Positions 16,732 to 26,026 of a DNA stretch of 64,000 nt are shown here, in pieces; positions within the stretch are counted from its first letter, which is position 1; each line of letters begins with the position of its first letter. Source of the DNA: Virgisporangium aurantiacum. GTDB lineage: Bacteria; Actinomycetota; Actinomycetes; Mycobacteriales; Micromonosporaceae. The stretch lies in assembly GCF_016863635.1 (NCBI RefSeq), contig NZ_BOPG01000034.1, positions 1-64,000 of the forward strand, written 5' to 3'. The notes beneath the pieces are model-generated. The model ran no database searches, had not been told where the DNA came from, and saw only the letters and a list, made by a program, of their open reading frames with translations. The position numbers and the translations under genes were made by a program.

Positions 16732-17865
16732 TTACTCGACGAGTTCGTGGTGGATGCGGCCGTCGAGGGCCGTGAGGCGGTTTCCGGTGCCGCCCCACCG
16801 GGCGGCGATGATTTCGGCGGCGATGCTCACGGCCGTCTCCTCGGGGGTCCGGGCACCGAGATCGAGCCCGATCGGCGACGCCAACCGGTCCAGTTCCGCC
16901 CCGGTGAGCCCGGCCTCGCGCAGCCGTTCGAGGCGGTCGTCGTGGGTGCGGCGGGAGCCCATCGCGCCGACGTAGGCCAGCGGGAGCCGCAGCGCCGTCT
17001 CCAGCACGGGCCCGTCGAACTTCGGATCGTGGGTGAGCACGCACACCACGGTGCGCTCGTCAACCAGCCCCTGCTCGGCCTGCGCCGTCAGGTACCGGTG
17101 CGGCCAGTCGACCACCACCTCGTCGGCGTCGGGGAACCGCGACGTCGTCGCGAACACCGGGCGGGCGTCGCACACCGTCACGCGGTACCCGAGGAAGCCG
17201 CCGATGCGGGCGACGGCGGCGGCGAAGTCGATCGCGCCGAAGACGATCATGCGCGGCGGCGGGGCGTAGCTGGCGACGAAGAACGTCAGGTCCTCGCCGC
17301 GCCGCTCGCCGGAGTAGCCGTAGTGGAGCTGGGCGCTGCGACCGGTGGTGAGCAGGCCGCGCACGTCGTCGGCGACGGCCGCGTCGAGGCGGTCGCTGCC
17401 CAGCGTGCCGTCGACCCGGTCGGTCCAGACCACCAGGCGGCGCCCACGGCGTCCAAGAGGATCTTCAGCCGGTGCCTCGACACACGTCGCCACCGCGACC
17501 GGAACGCGGTCGCGGATCGCGGCCGCGACCGCGCCCAGCTCCGGGAACGACGAACGGTCGACCCGCTCCACGAACACGTCGATGATGCCGCCGCAGGTGA
17601 GCCCGACCGCGAACGCGTCGTCGTCGCTGACCCCGAACCGCTGCAGCACCGGCTCGCCGGAGGAGATCACCTCCTTGCCCAGGTCGTACACGGCGCCCTC
17701 GACGCAGCCGCCGCTCACGCTGCCGACCGCCGACCCGTCCGGCCCGACCAGCATCGCCGCACCGGCCGGACGCGGCGACGAGCGCCAGGTCCCCACGACC
17801 GTTCCCATCCCGACCGGTTCCCCCGCGGCCCACCACCGGTGCAGGTCCGCCAGCACGTCACGCAC
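16732..17865 (-). CDS. XdhC/CoxI-family molybdenum cofactor insertion protein
   Basis: 377-residue XdhC family protein. The N-terminal XdhC domain has the conserved GSVSGGCVE block (about 47-55) and LTCGG (about 88-92). The C-terminal half is a Rossmann-like domain whose GAIDFA loop replaces the more usual glycine-rich motif, then YVGAMGSRRTH. The family matures the molybdenum cofactor, adding sulfur or delivering it to the large subunit. It overlaps the coxE stop by 8 bases and precedes coxS, as expected for a dedicated chaperone of this enzyme. Confidence 0.92.
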   Translation of the reverse strand: MRDVLADLHRWWAAGEPVGMGTVVGTWRSSPRPAGAAMLVGPDGSAVGSVSGGCVEGAVYDLGKEVISSGEPVLQRFGVSDDDAFAVGLTCGGIIDVFVERVDRSSFPELGAVAAAIRDRVPVAVATCVEAPAEDPLGRRGRRLVVWTDRVDGTLGSDRLDAAVADDVRGLLTTGRSAQLHYGYSGERRGEDLTFFVASYAPPPRMIVFGAIDFAAAVARIGGFLGYRVTVCDARPVFATTSRFPDADEVVVDWPHRYLTAQAEQGLVDERTVVCVLTHDPKFDGPVLETALRLPLAYVGAMGSRRTHDDRLERLREAGLTGAELDRLASPIGLDLGARTPEETAVSIAAEIIAARWGGTGNRLTALDGRIHHELVE

Positions 17866-18943
17866 GAGCGATCACCCTCACCAACTCCTCCAGCGCGTCG
17901 AGGCTGTGCCCCGCCACGAAGTCGTCACAGAACGGCAGAGCGGCCGCCATGCCGCCGGCGAGCGGCGCGTAGCCGCTCTTGCCCCGGTGCGGGTTCACCC
18001 ACACCAGCCGGTACGCCAGCCGGTGCAACCGGCCGACCTGGGCCGCGAGCAGGGCGGGATCGCCGCGCTCCCAGCCGTCGCTGCAGATCACCACGACGGC
18101 GCCGCGGGCGGTGCCGCGCTGCCCCCACCGGTCCACGAAGGCGCGCAGGGAATCGGCCAACCGCGTGCCACCGTGCCAGTCGGGGATCACCGCGCCGGCC
18201 GCGGTCTGTGCGGCGTCGGGGTCGCGGTGGCGAAAGGCCCGGGTGACGCGCGTGAGGCGCGTGCCCAGCGTGAAGACCTCGGTGCGGGTGGGGCGGAGGC
18301 GCACCGCCGCGTGGGCGAAGCGCAGCAGCGCGTCGGCGTACGGGGTCATCGAGCCGGAGACGTCCACCAGCAGCACCAGCCGACGCGGGCGCCGCAGCCG
18401 GCCGCGGCGCCGCAGCGCGGTCGGCTCGCCGCCGTTGCGGATCAACGCGCGGACCGTGCCCCGCGCGTCCACCTCGCCCCGCGACGCGGGCCGGCGCCGC
18501 CGGGTGCGACGCGGCGCGGTGCCGGGGGTCAGCAGCGCGAGGAGGCGACGGACCTCGGCGCGCTCGCGCGCGGTGAGCGCGGCGACGTCGCGGGTCCGCA
18601 GGATCTCGACCGTGCTGGTGGAGACGCCGACGGTGCCCTCTTCCTCGTCGTCTCCGGCAGCTCCCGGTGTGCCACCGACGAATGGCGCGGTCATGCTCGG
18701 CATGGTCGGTGCCGTGGGGAGCGGTTGCCGCTTCGTGCTGTTGCCGAAGTAGGTCCGGAAGACCCGGTCGTAGATCGGAAGGTCGTCGGGCTCGGCACAC
18801 AGCGTGAGCCGGCCGGCCCAGTACAGCTCGTCGACGCCGAGCAGGTCGACGGCCGCGAGCATCGCCGGCACCCGGTGCGCGTCGGCGACCACCCCGGCGT
18901 CCCGCAGCGCCCGGGCGAACCCCACCAACGCCGCGACCGTCAC
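17858..18943 (-). CDS. coxE: VWA domain protein, CoxE-like
   Basis: 361 residues. A von Willebrand factor A domain with an intact MIDAS motif DVSGS (194-198) fills the C-terminal half; the N-terminal half is helical with an acidic patch (DDEEE near 99) and a strongly basic stretch (RRTRRRR near 145). With its MoxR-type ATPase partner it forms a chaperone pair; in Oligotropha CoxD/CoxE help assemble the active-site metal centre. GTG 18943 overlaps the moxR stop in a GTGA junction; longer reading frames upstream belong to the other frame of moxR. Confidence 0.92.
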   Translation of the reverse strand: MTVAALVGFARALRDAGVVADAHRVPAMLAAVDLLGVDELYWAGRLTLCAEPDDLPIYDRVFRTYFGNSTKRQPLPTAPTMPSMTAPFVGGTPGAAGDDEEEGTVGVSTSTVEILRTRDVAALTARERAEVRRLLALLTPGTAPRRTRRRRPASRGEVDARGTVRALIRNGGEPTALRRRGRLRRPRRLVLLVDVSGSMTPYADALLRFAHAAVRLRPTRTEVFTLGTRLTRVTRAFRHRDPDAAQTAAGAVIPDWHGGTRLADSLRAFVDRWGQRGTARGAVVVICSDGWERGDPALLAAQVGRLHRLAYRLVWVNPHRGKSGYAPLAGGMAAALPFCDDFVAGHSLDALEELVRVIARA

Positions 18944-19863
18944 AGGATGTCCTGGATCGTGGCGCGGACCCGCTCGATGTCCTCCCGGTACTTGAGCACC
19001 GCGCCGAGGGTGGCGGCGGCCGTCTCCTTGTCGAGGTCCGTGGTGCCGAGCGTGTCGAGCGCCGCGGCCCAGTCCAGCGACTCGGCGACACCGGGCGGCT
19101 TGATCAGGTCGAGCTCGCGCATCTTTCTGGCCGCGCTCGCGACCTGCGTGGCCAGCCGCTCGGCGACGTCCGGCAGCCGGGTGCGCAGGATTTGGGTTTC
19201 CCGCTCCACGTCGGGGTGCTCCACCCAGTGGTAGAGGCAGCGCCGCTTGAGGGCATCGTGGACCTCGCGGGTGCGGTTGCTGGTGAGAATGGTCAGCGGC
19301 GGGGTTTTCGCCTCGATCCGCCCGAGCTCCGGGATCGTCACGGCCGCGTCGGCGAGCACCTCCAGCAGGAACGCCTCGAACTCGTCGTCGGCCCGGTCGA
19401 CCTCGTCGACCAGCAGCACGCAGGGGCTCTGCTCCAGCGCCTGCAGCAGCGGCCGGGCGATGAGGAACCGCCGGTCGTAGAGCCCGTTCTCGAGGTCCTT
19501 CCTGCCCTCGGCCTCGGCGGCGCGCAGGTGCAGGATCTGGCGCGGGAAGTCCCAGTCGTAGAGCGCCTGTGCGGCGTCGAGGCCCTCGTAGCACTGGAGA
19601 CGTACGAGCTGCGCGCCGGTCGCTTTCGCCAGCGCCGCGGCGAAGGCGGTCTTGCCGACCCCGGCGTCGCCTTCGAGAAAGAGCGGGCGGCGCAGTCGCA
19701 GGGCCAGGTATCCGGCCATGGCCAGGCCGTCGTCGGCAAGATAACCGGTGGACGCGAGCAGCGCGGCCAACTCGGCCGGTGACGTGGGGTCGTTGGTGGC
19801 CGCCGCGCCACCGCCCGCCGCGCCGGTGTCGTGCACGGCCTGTTCTGCGTTCCCGGCGCTCAT
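18940..19863 (-). CDS. coxD: MoxR-family AAA ATPase, CoxD-like
   Basis: 307-residue MoxR ATPase: Walker A GDAGVGKT (65-72), Walker B VLLVDEVD (149-156), and TSNRTRE as sensor region. It works with the VWA protein encoded next in the maturation of the molybdenum hydroxylase. It is the first gene of the leftward cluster. ATG 19863; the 98 bases to the divergent secreted protein gene at 19962 must hold promoters for both, but I see no clear consensus. Confidence 0.93.
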   Translation of the reverse strand: MSAGNAEQAVHDTGAAGGGAAATNDPTSPAELAALLASTGYLADDGLAMAGYLALRLRRPLFLEGDAGVGKTAFAAALAKATGAQLVRLQCYEGLDAAQALYDWDFPRQILHLRAAEAEGRKDLENGLYDRRFLIARPLLQALEQSPCVLLVDEVDRADDEFEAFLLEVLADAAVTIPELGRIEAKTPPLTILTSNRTREVHDALKRRCLYHWVEHPDVERETQILRTRLPDVAERLATQVASAARKMRELDLIKPPGVAESLDWAAALDTLGTTDLDKETAAATLGAVLKYREDIERVRATIQDIL

Positions 19864-19961
19864 GGGCCTACTATGCGCCCGCCTCGGCCAACCGGCCAGA
19901 TCTTGGCCCGGGTTGCGGACTTTTCACCTTTTACTCATGAAAGCGCCTTAGCCTCGCACTC

Positions 19962-20474
19962 ATGTCGTTAATGCGCATTCCGGCCGCAGTTGCCCTTTGC
20001 GTCGCCACCGCCCTCGGCCTGGCCGTCGGCGCCACGACCGGTGCCGCCGCGGCCGGATCCGACACCCGACTGACCCACGCCCAGGCCGTCAAGCAGATGG
20101 ACGCCGCCGGCATCACCTGGGACGCCAGCGGCAACTGCACCGAACGCACCCGGCCGGTGTGCACGTCGTTCACCGGCGTCCGCCAGTCCACGATCGACGG
20201 CCTCCGCACGCTGAAATCGGCGAGCAGGTGCCCGATCGTGGTCACCGGCGGCACCGAGACCGGGCACGCCAGCGGCACCTACAGCCACTGGAACGGCTGG
20301 AAGATCGACGTCCGGCGCAACGCCTGCGTCGACGCCTACGTCGCGAAGTGGTTCAAGCCGATCGGCGAGGTGGCCGGCTGGGGCATCCAGTACCGCGCCA
20401 AGTCCGGCAACCTGTACACCAACGAGGGCCACCACTGGGACATCCTCTTCTACAGCTGCGGCTGCCGCTCCTGA
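19962..20474 (+). CDS. Small secreted peptidase M15-like protein
   Basis: 170 residues with a classical signal peptide: Arg near the start, a hydrophobic run from about 6 to 25, and an Ala-rich cleavage region near residue 30. The mature domain holds GGTETGHASGTYSHWNGW, KIDV and EGHHWDI, the His, Asp and His pattern of zinc-dependent M15/LAS D-Ala-D-Ala peptidases, and seven cysteines that could form disulfides. A role in trimming cell-wall peptides or a cell-wall binding protein derived from such an enzyme is inferred. Start ATG 19962 or 19971, no clear ribosome binding site. It converges with mpg, overlapping by 25 bases. Confidence 0.75.
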   Translation: MSLMRIPAAVALCVATALGLAVGATTGAAAAGSDTRLTHAQAVKQMDAAGITWDASGNCTERTRPVCTSFTGVRQSTIDGLRTLKSASRCPIVVTGGTETGHASGTYSHWNGWKIDVRRNACVDAYVAKWFKPIGEVAGWGIQYRAKSGNLYTNEGHHWDILFYSCGCRS

Positions 20475-21097
20475 GCGCGGGCGCGGGGAACGTGGCGGCG
20501 GTAGGTGCTCACGGTCGGGTCGTCGGCGTACCAGAAGCGCCAGGGAATGTCGTGGGCGCCGGTCACGCCCACCCGGGGGCCGGCCTCGATCTCGGGCGGC
20601 TCACCCACGGCACGCGGCCGACGCAGGCGCACGGCCGAGCCGAGGGCGAGCAGGTCGACGCCGTAGTGCTCACGCGTGATGCCCAGCGTCGAGCACAACC
20701 GCGCCGGCCCCCGGGCCAGCTCCGCGTCCCGCCGGGCCGCGGGTCGCCGTTCGCGGGCGGTCGCCAGCCCACGGACCACCTCGCCGGCCCGCAGCAGCAC
20801 CGCCGAGGCCTCCCCGTCGGGTCCGCAGACCACGTTCATGCACCAGTGCATCCCGTACGTGAAGTACACGTACGCGAACCCGGCCGGCCCGAACATGATC
20901 TCGTTACGCGGTGTGCGTCCCCGAAACGCATGTGACGCGGCATCGCGCATCCCCGCGTACGCCTCCGTCTCCGTGATGCGGACCGTGACCCCGCCGGCGG
21001 ACAGCGCGCACCCGAGCAGACCGCGCGCCGCCTCCTCTACCGGCCCGGCCAACAACCGACGCAGGCTCAGCGCGGGACCACGTTCTCGCCGGCCCAT
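20450..21097 (-). CDS. mpg: DNA-3-methyladenine glycosylase, MPG family
   Basis: 215-residue MPG/AAG-type glycosylase that removes alkylated and deaminated purines. Recognisable blocks are ITETEAYAGMRDAASHAFRG, PRNEIMFGPAGFAYVYFTYG and MHWCMNVVCG, which form the base pocket; the catalytic Glu lies in ETEAY. The end WRFWYADDPTVSTYRR is also typical. I place the start at ATG 21097, inside the end of argH (31-base overlap), as no better in-frame start exists downstream before conserved residues. It converges with the secreted protein gene. Confidence 0.9.
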   Translation of the reverse strand: MGRRERGPALSLRRLLAGPVEEAARGLLGCALSAGGVTVRITETEAYAGMRDAASHAFRGRTPRNEIMFGPAGFAYVYFTYGMHWCMNVVCGPDGEASAVLLRAGEVVRGLATARERRPAARRDAELARGPARLCSTLGITREHYGVDLLALGSAVRLRRPRAVGEPPEIEAGPRVGVTGAHDIPWRFWYADDPTVSTYRRHVPRARAQERQPQL

Positions 21098-22500
21098 TCG
21101 CGCCAGCGGTCGATCCGGCCCGCCGCCGTCGCCAGCTGGTCCGAGACCGGACCCGGCCCGGTCGACCCGGGCGTCATCCGGGCCGCCAGGGCCCCCGCCA
21201 CCGACAGGACGGAACGCACGTCGGGGGTCAGATGGGGACTCACCGACGCCAGGTCCTCGTCGGTGACCTCGTCGAGGGCGCAGTCGCGGGCGGTGCAGAT
21301 CACCACGAGTTTGCCGGTGATCTCGTGGGCCTCGCGGAACGGGACGCCGCGGCGGACCAGCCACTCGGCGACCTCGGTCGCCAGCGTGTACCCGCGGGGC
21401 GCGTCGAGAGCCATCCGCTCCTCGTCGACGCGCATGGTGGCGATCATGCCGGTCATCGCGGGCAGCACGAGTTCGAGCGTGTCGACGGCGTCGAAGACCG
21501 GTTCCTTGTCCTCCTGGAGGTCGCGGTCGTAGGCGAGGGGCAGGCCCTTGAGCATCGCGAGCGTGCCGGCGACGTGGCCGATCAGGCGGCCGGACTTGCC
21601 GCGGGCCAGTTCGGCGATGTCGGGGTTCTTCTTCTGCGGCATGATCGACGACCCGGTGGCGAAGGCGTCGTCGAGCTCCACCCAGCCGAACTGCGGGGTG
21701 GTCCAGATGACCACCTCCTCGCCCAGCCGGGACAGGTGCACACCGACCAGCGCCGCGACGAAGAGGAACTCCGCCGCGAAGTCGCGGTCGGCGACCGCGT
21801 CGATGGAGTTCGCGGCCGGGCTGTCGAAGCCCAGTTCCTTGGCGACCTGCGCCGGGTCCAACGGCAACGAACTTCCCGCCAGGGCTCCCGCGCCCAGCGG
21901 CGACACCGCGGCCCGCTTGTCCCAGTCGCGCAGCCGGTCGAGGTCGCGCAGCAGGGCCTGGACGTGCGCCAGCAACTGGTGCCCGAACGAGATCGGCTGG
22001 GCCGGCTGCAGGTGGGTGAAACCGGGCGCGGGCGTGTCGATGTGCCGGCCGGCCTGGTCGGCCAGCGCCGACGCCAGCTCGGCGAGCCGACCGGCCAGCC
22101 CGCGGACCCGCTCGCGCAGGTACAGCCGGAGGTCGGTGGCCACCTGGTCGTTGCGCGACCGGCCCGCCCGCAGCTTGCCGCCCAGCGCGCCGAGCCGTTC
22201 GAGCAGCCCGCGTTCGAGCGCGGTGTGCACGTCTTCGTCGTCGACGGACGGCCGGAACTCGCCGGCGGCGCAGGCGGACTCCAGGTCGTCGAGCGCGGCG
22301 AGGATCCGGCCGAGCTCGTCGGCGTCGAGCAGGCCCGCGCGGGCCAGGACACGGGCGTGTGCGCGGGACGCGGCGAGGTCGTACGGGGCGAGCCGCCAGT
22401 CGAACTGCACGCTGACGGACAACCGGGCGAGGGCCTCGGCCGGCCCGCCGGTGAATCGCCCGCCCCACAGCCGGGTGGCGCCATCGGTCTGCTGGGTCAC
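21067..22500 (-). CDS. argH: Argininosuccinate lyase
   Basis: 477-residue member of the fumarase/aspartase superfamily that splits argininosuccinate into arginine and fumarate, the last step of arginine synthesis. The signature GSSIMPQKKNPD is near residue 285 and the N-terminus LWGGRFTGGPAE is typical. Start ATG... read as 22500, 13 bases after the argR stop. Argininosuccinate synthase, argG, which usually precedes argH in actinomycetes, is not between argR and argH. Its 3' end overlaps mpg. Confidence 0.96.
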   Translation of the reverse strand: MTQQTDGATRLWGGRFTGGPAEALARLSVSVQFDWRLAPYDLAASRAHARVLARAGLLDADELGRILAALDDLESACAAGEFRPSVDDEDVHTALERGLLERLGALGGKLRAGRSRNDQVATDLRLYLRERVRGLAGRLAELASALADQAGRHIDTPAPGFTHLQPAQPISFGHQLLAHVQALLRDLDRLRDWDKRAAVSPLGAGALAGSSLPLDPAQVAKELGFDSPAANSIDAVADRDFAAEFLFVAALVGVHLSRLGEEVVIWTTPQFGWVELDDAFATGSSIMPQKKNPDIAELARGKSGRLIGHVAGTLAMLKGLPLAYDRDLQEDKEPVFDAVDTLELVLPAMTGMIATMRVDEERMALDAPRGYTLATEVAEWLVRRGVPFREAHEITGKLVVICTARDCALDEVTDEDLASVSPHLTPDVRSVLSVAGALAARMTPGSTGPGPVSDQLATAAGRIDRWREWAGENVVPR

Positions 22501-22513
22501 GCCTCAGATCCTC

Positions 22514-23058
22514 TCAGTCCTGCATCTCGTCGGTGTCAGAGGCCCAGTCGGAGGCCGAGTCGGAGGCCAAATCGGAGGCCGAGTCGGAAGCCAGGTCGGA
22601 CGCCCAGGCGGTGAAGCGGGCGGCCAGGTCGGCACCGCTCACCCCCTCCCGCGCGACCAGCAGGATCGTGTCGTCGCCGGCGATCGTGCCGAGCACGTCG
22701 GGCAGCCCGGCCCGGTCGATCGCGCTGGCCAGGAACTGCGCCGCGCCCGGCGGCGTGCGCAGCACCACCAGGTTGCCGCTGGCGTCGGCGCCGGTGAGCA
22801 GCTCACGCAGCAGCCGGATCAGGCGCGCGGGCGCCTCCCCGACGACGAAAGGACGCAGCGGCCGCTCGTTCTCCGGCGGGATCACGTAGGCGCCGCGGAC
22901 CTTCACGGCCTGCAGCTCCTCCAGGTCGCGGGAGAGCGTCGCCTGGGTGACGTTCATCCCGTCGGCCCGCAGGTGCTCGACGAGTTCGGCCTGCGACGTC
23001 ACCAGGTTGGCCCGGATCAGTTCCGAGATCCGCGCGTGCCGGGCGGCCTTCGTGTGGG

Positions 23059-23062
<4 letters not shown>
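22514..23062 (-). CDS. argR: Arginine repressor ArgR with acidic repeat tail
   Basis: About 182 residues. The N-terminal winged helix (ARHARISELI, SQAELVEHLR, VTQATLSRDLEEL) binds ARG boxes. The C-terminal domain binds arginine and makes the hexamer (GTIAGDDTILLV). The protein ends in a repeated Ala-Ser-Asp tail of some 25 residues, encoded by a 12-base repeat, beyond the normal end of ArgR. I chose GTG 23062, which overlaps the argF stop (GTGA); a GTG at 23077 is possible. It probably controls this cluster through the sites ahead of argC. Confidence 0.94.
22539..22610. repeat. 12-bp tandem repeat encoding the ArgR tail
   Basis: Six consecutive 12-base units, 22539-22610, pattern GA(G/A/C)GCC followed by three variable bases and (T/G)CG. 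Units 1-4 are nearly identical and 5-6 diverge. On the minus strand they encode Ala-Ser-Asp-X repeats. Confidence 0.9.
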
Positions 23063-23978
<916 letters not shown>

Positions 23979-23982
<4 letters not shown>

Positions 23983-25133
23983 GAGAGCGCACCGGTCAGG
24001 GCGGCGACGAACCCGTCCGCTTCCTCATCGGAGAGCACGTACGGCGGCGCGATCCGGAGCACGTCGGGCTGCACGGCCTGGGCGAGGTACCCGGCGTCCA
24101 TCAGCTTCGCCGCGAGCGTCGCCGACACCGGTTCCGTGAGCACGATCCCGAGCAGCAGCCCCGCGCCGCGGACGTGCGAGACCACCGGCGAGCCGATGCC
24201 CTCGATGGCGCGCCGCAGCCGCTCCCCCAACCGCTTCACGCGGTCGAGCAGGCCCTCGCTCTCGATCGTGTCGAGCACGGCTAGGCCGGCCGCGCAGCAC
24301 ACCGGGTTGCCACCGAACGTGGTGGCGTGCATGCCGGGCTGCAGCAACGTCGCGGCGTCGCCGAACGCCAGCAGCGCGCCCAGCGGAAGCCCGCCGCCGA
24401 GCCCCTTCGCCAGCGTGATCGCGTCGGGCTCGACGCCCTCGGTCTGGCAGGCGAACCAGTGCCCGGTGCGGCCGACGCCGGTCTGCACCTCGTCGAGCAC
24501 GAGCAGCGCGCCGTGCCGGGTCGCGATCTCGCGCGCCGCGCTCAGGTAGCCGGCCGGCGGGACGACGACGCCGTTCTCGCCCTGGATCGGCTCCAGCAGC
24601 ACCATCGCGGTCGTGTCGTCGACCGCGTTCGCCAGCGCCTCGACGTCGCCGTAGGGCACGTGCGTCACGTCGCCCGGCAACGGCAGGAACGGCTCCTGCT
24701 TGGCGGGCTGGCCGGTGAGCGCCAGCGCGCCCATCGTGCGTCCGTGGAACCCACCCTCGGCCGCGACGACCCGCGTCCGGCCGGTGCGCCGCGACAGCTT
24801 GAACGCGGCCTCGTTCGCCTCCGCGCCGGAGTTGGAGAAGAACACCCGGCCCGGGCGACCGGCCAGCGCCAGCAACCGCTCGGCCAGTTCGACGGCGCGC
24901 GGGTGCGCGTACAGGTTGGAGACGTGCCCGAGCGTGCCGATCTGCTCGGCCACGGCCGCCACCACGGCGGGGTGGGCATGCCCGAGCGCGTTCACCGCGA
25001 TGCCGCCGATGAGGTCCACATAGGACCGTCCGGACTCGTCGGTGACGACGGCGCCCTCGCCGCGCACCAACGCCAGCGCCGGCGGCCCGTACGTGTTCAT
25101 CGCGGCGTTCGACCAGCGATCGATCAGAGTCAT
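23979..25133 (-). CDS. argD: Acetylornithine aminotransferase
   Basis: 384-residue class III PLP aminotransferase; converts N-acetylglutamate semialdehyde to N-acetylornithine. The PLP lysine is K243 in LAKGLGGGLPLG and the cofactor aspartate is in LDEVQTGVGRTG (about 213-224). NSGAEANEAA and HGRTMGAL are the other landmark blocks. ATG 25133 overlaps the argB stop (ATGA); the open frame continues upstream only as shadow. Confidence 0.97.
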
Positions 25134-26026
25134 GGGGTCACCATCGTTCCGAAGCCCTCCGAGGTGAAAATCTCCAGCAGTATCGAGTGCGGCACCCGCC
25201 CGTCGACGACGTGCGCGGCCGGCACGCCGCCCGCCACCGCGCGGTGGCAGGCCTCCATCTTGGGTGCCATCCCGGCGTCGAGCGTGGGCAGGATCTTCTC
25301 CAGTTCCGCCGCGGTGAGCCGGGAGATGAGGCTGGCCGGGTCGGGGTAGTTCGCGTACAGGCCCTCGACGTCGGTGAGCACGATCAGCTTGCGGGCCTTC
25401 AGCGCCACCGCGAGCGCGCCGGCGGCCGTGTCGGCGTTGACGTTGTGCAGCACGCCGTCGGCGTCGGGCGCCACGGTGGCGATCACCGGGATGCGCCCGG
25501 CGGCGATGAGGTCGGTGACCGCGTCCGGGTTGACGTACCCGACGTCGCCCACCTGACCGATGTCGACCGGCTCCCCGTCGACGATCGCGTGCCGCCGCAC
25601 GGCGGTGAACAACCGCGCGTCCTCCCCCGACATGCCGACGGCGTACGGGCCGTGCTCGTTGATGAGCCCGACGAGTTCCCGCCCGACCTGCCCGACGAGC
25701 ACCATGCGCACGACGTCGGCCGCCTCCGCGGTGGTGACCCGCAGCCCGCCCCGGAACTCCGACTGCATCCCGAGCCGCTTCAGCATCGACGAGATCTGCG
25801 GCCCGCCGCCGTGCACCACCACCGGGTGGATGCCGACGGTACGGAGGAACACCATGTCGGCGGCGAACGACCGCTGCAGTTCCGCGTCGACCATCGCGTT
25901 GCCGCCGTACTTGACGACCACGATGCTGCCCGCGAACCGTTGCAGCCACGGCAGCGCCTCGATGAGCGTGCTCGCCTTGCCCAGCGCGATCCCGAGGTCC
26001 CGCGCCCGTTTCCCGTTGTCGCTCAT
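25130..26026 (-). CDS. argB: Acetylglutamate kinase
   Basis: 298-residue amino acid kinase that phosphorylates N-acetylglutamate. Visible landmarks are VVKYGGNAM (near 38), VHGGGPQIS (near 72), NVNADTAAGALA and LTDVEGLY. The N-terminal helix of about 25 residues is of the type found in arginine-inhibited, hexameric enzymes, so feedback control is likely. ATG 26026 overlaps the argJ stop (ATGA). Confidence 0.97.
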   Translation of the reverse strand: MSDNGKRARDLGIALGKASTLIEALPWLQRFAGSIVVVKYGGNAMVDAELQRSFAADMVFLRTVGIHPVVVHGGGPQISSMLKRLGMQSEFRGGLRVTTAEAADVVRMVLVGQVGRELVGLINEHGPYAVGMSGEDARLFTAVRRHAIVDGEPVDIGQVGDVGYVNPDAVTDLIAAGRIPVIATVAPDADGVLHNVNADTAAGALAVALKARKLIVLTDVEGLYANYPDPASLISRLTAAELEKILPTLDAGMAPKMEACHRAVAGGVPAAHVVDGRVPHSILLEIFTSEGFGTMVTP

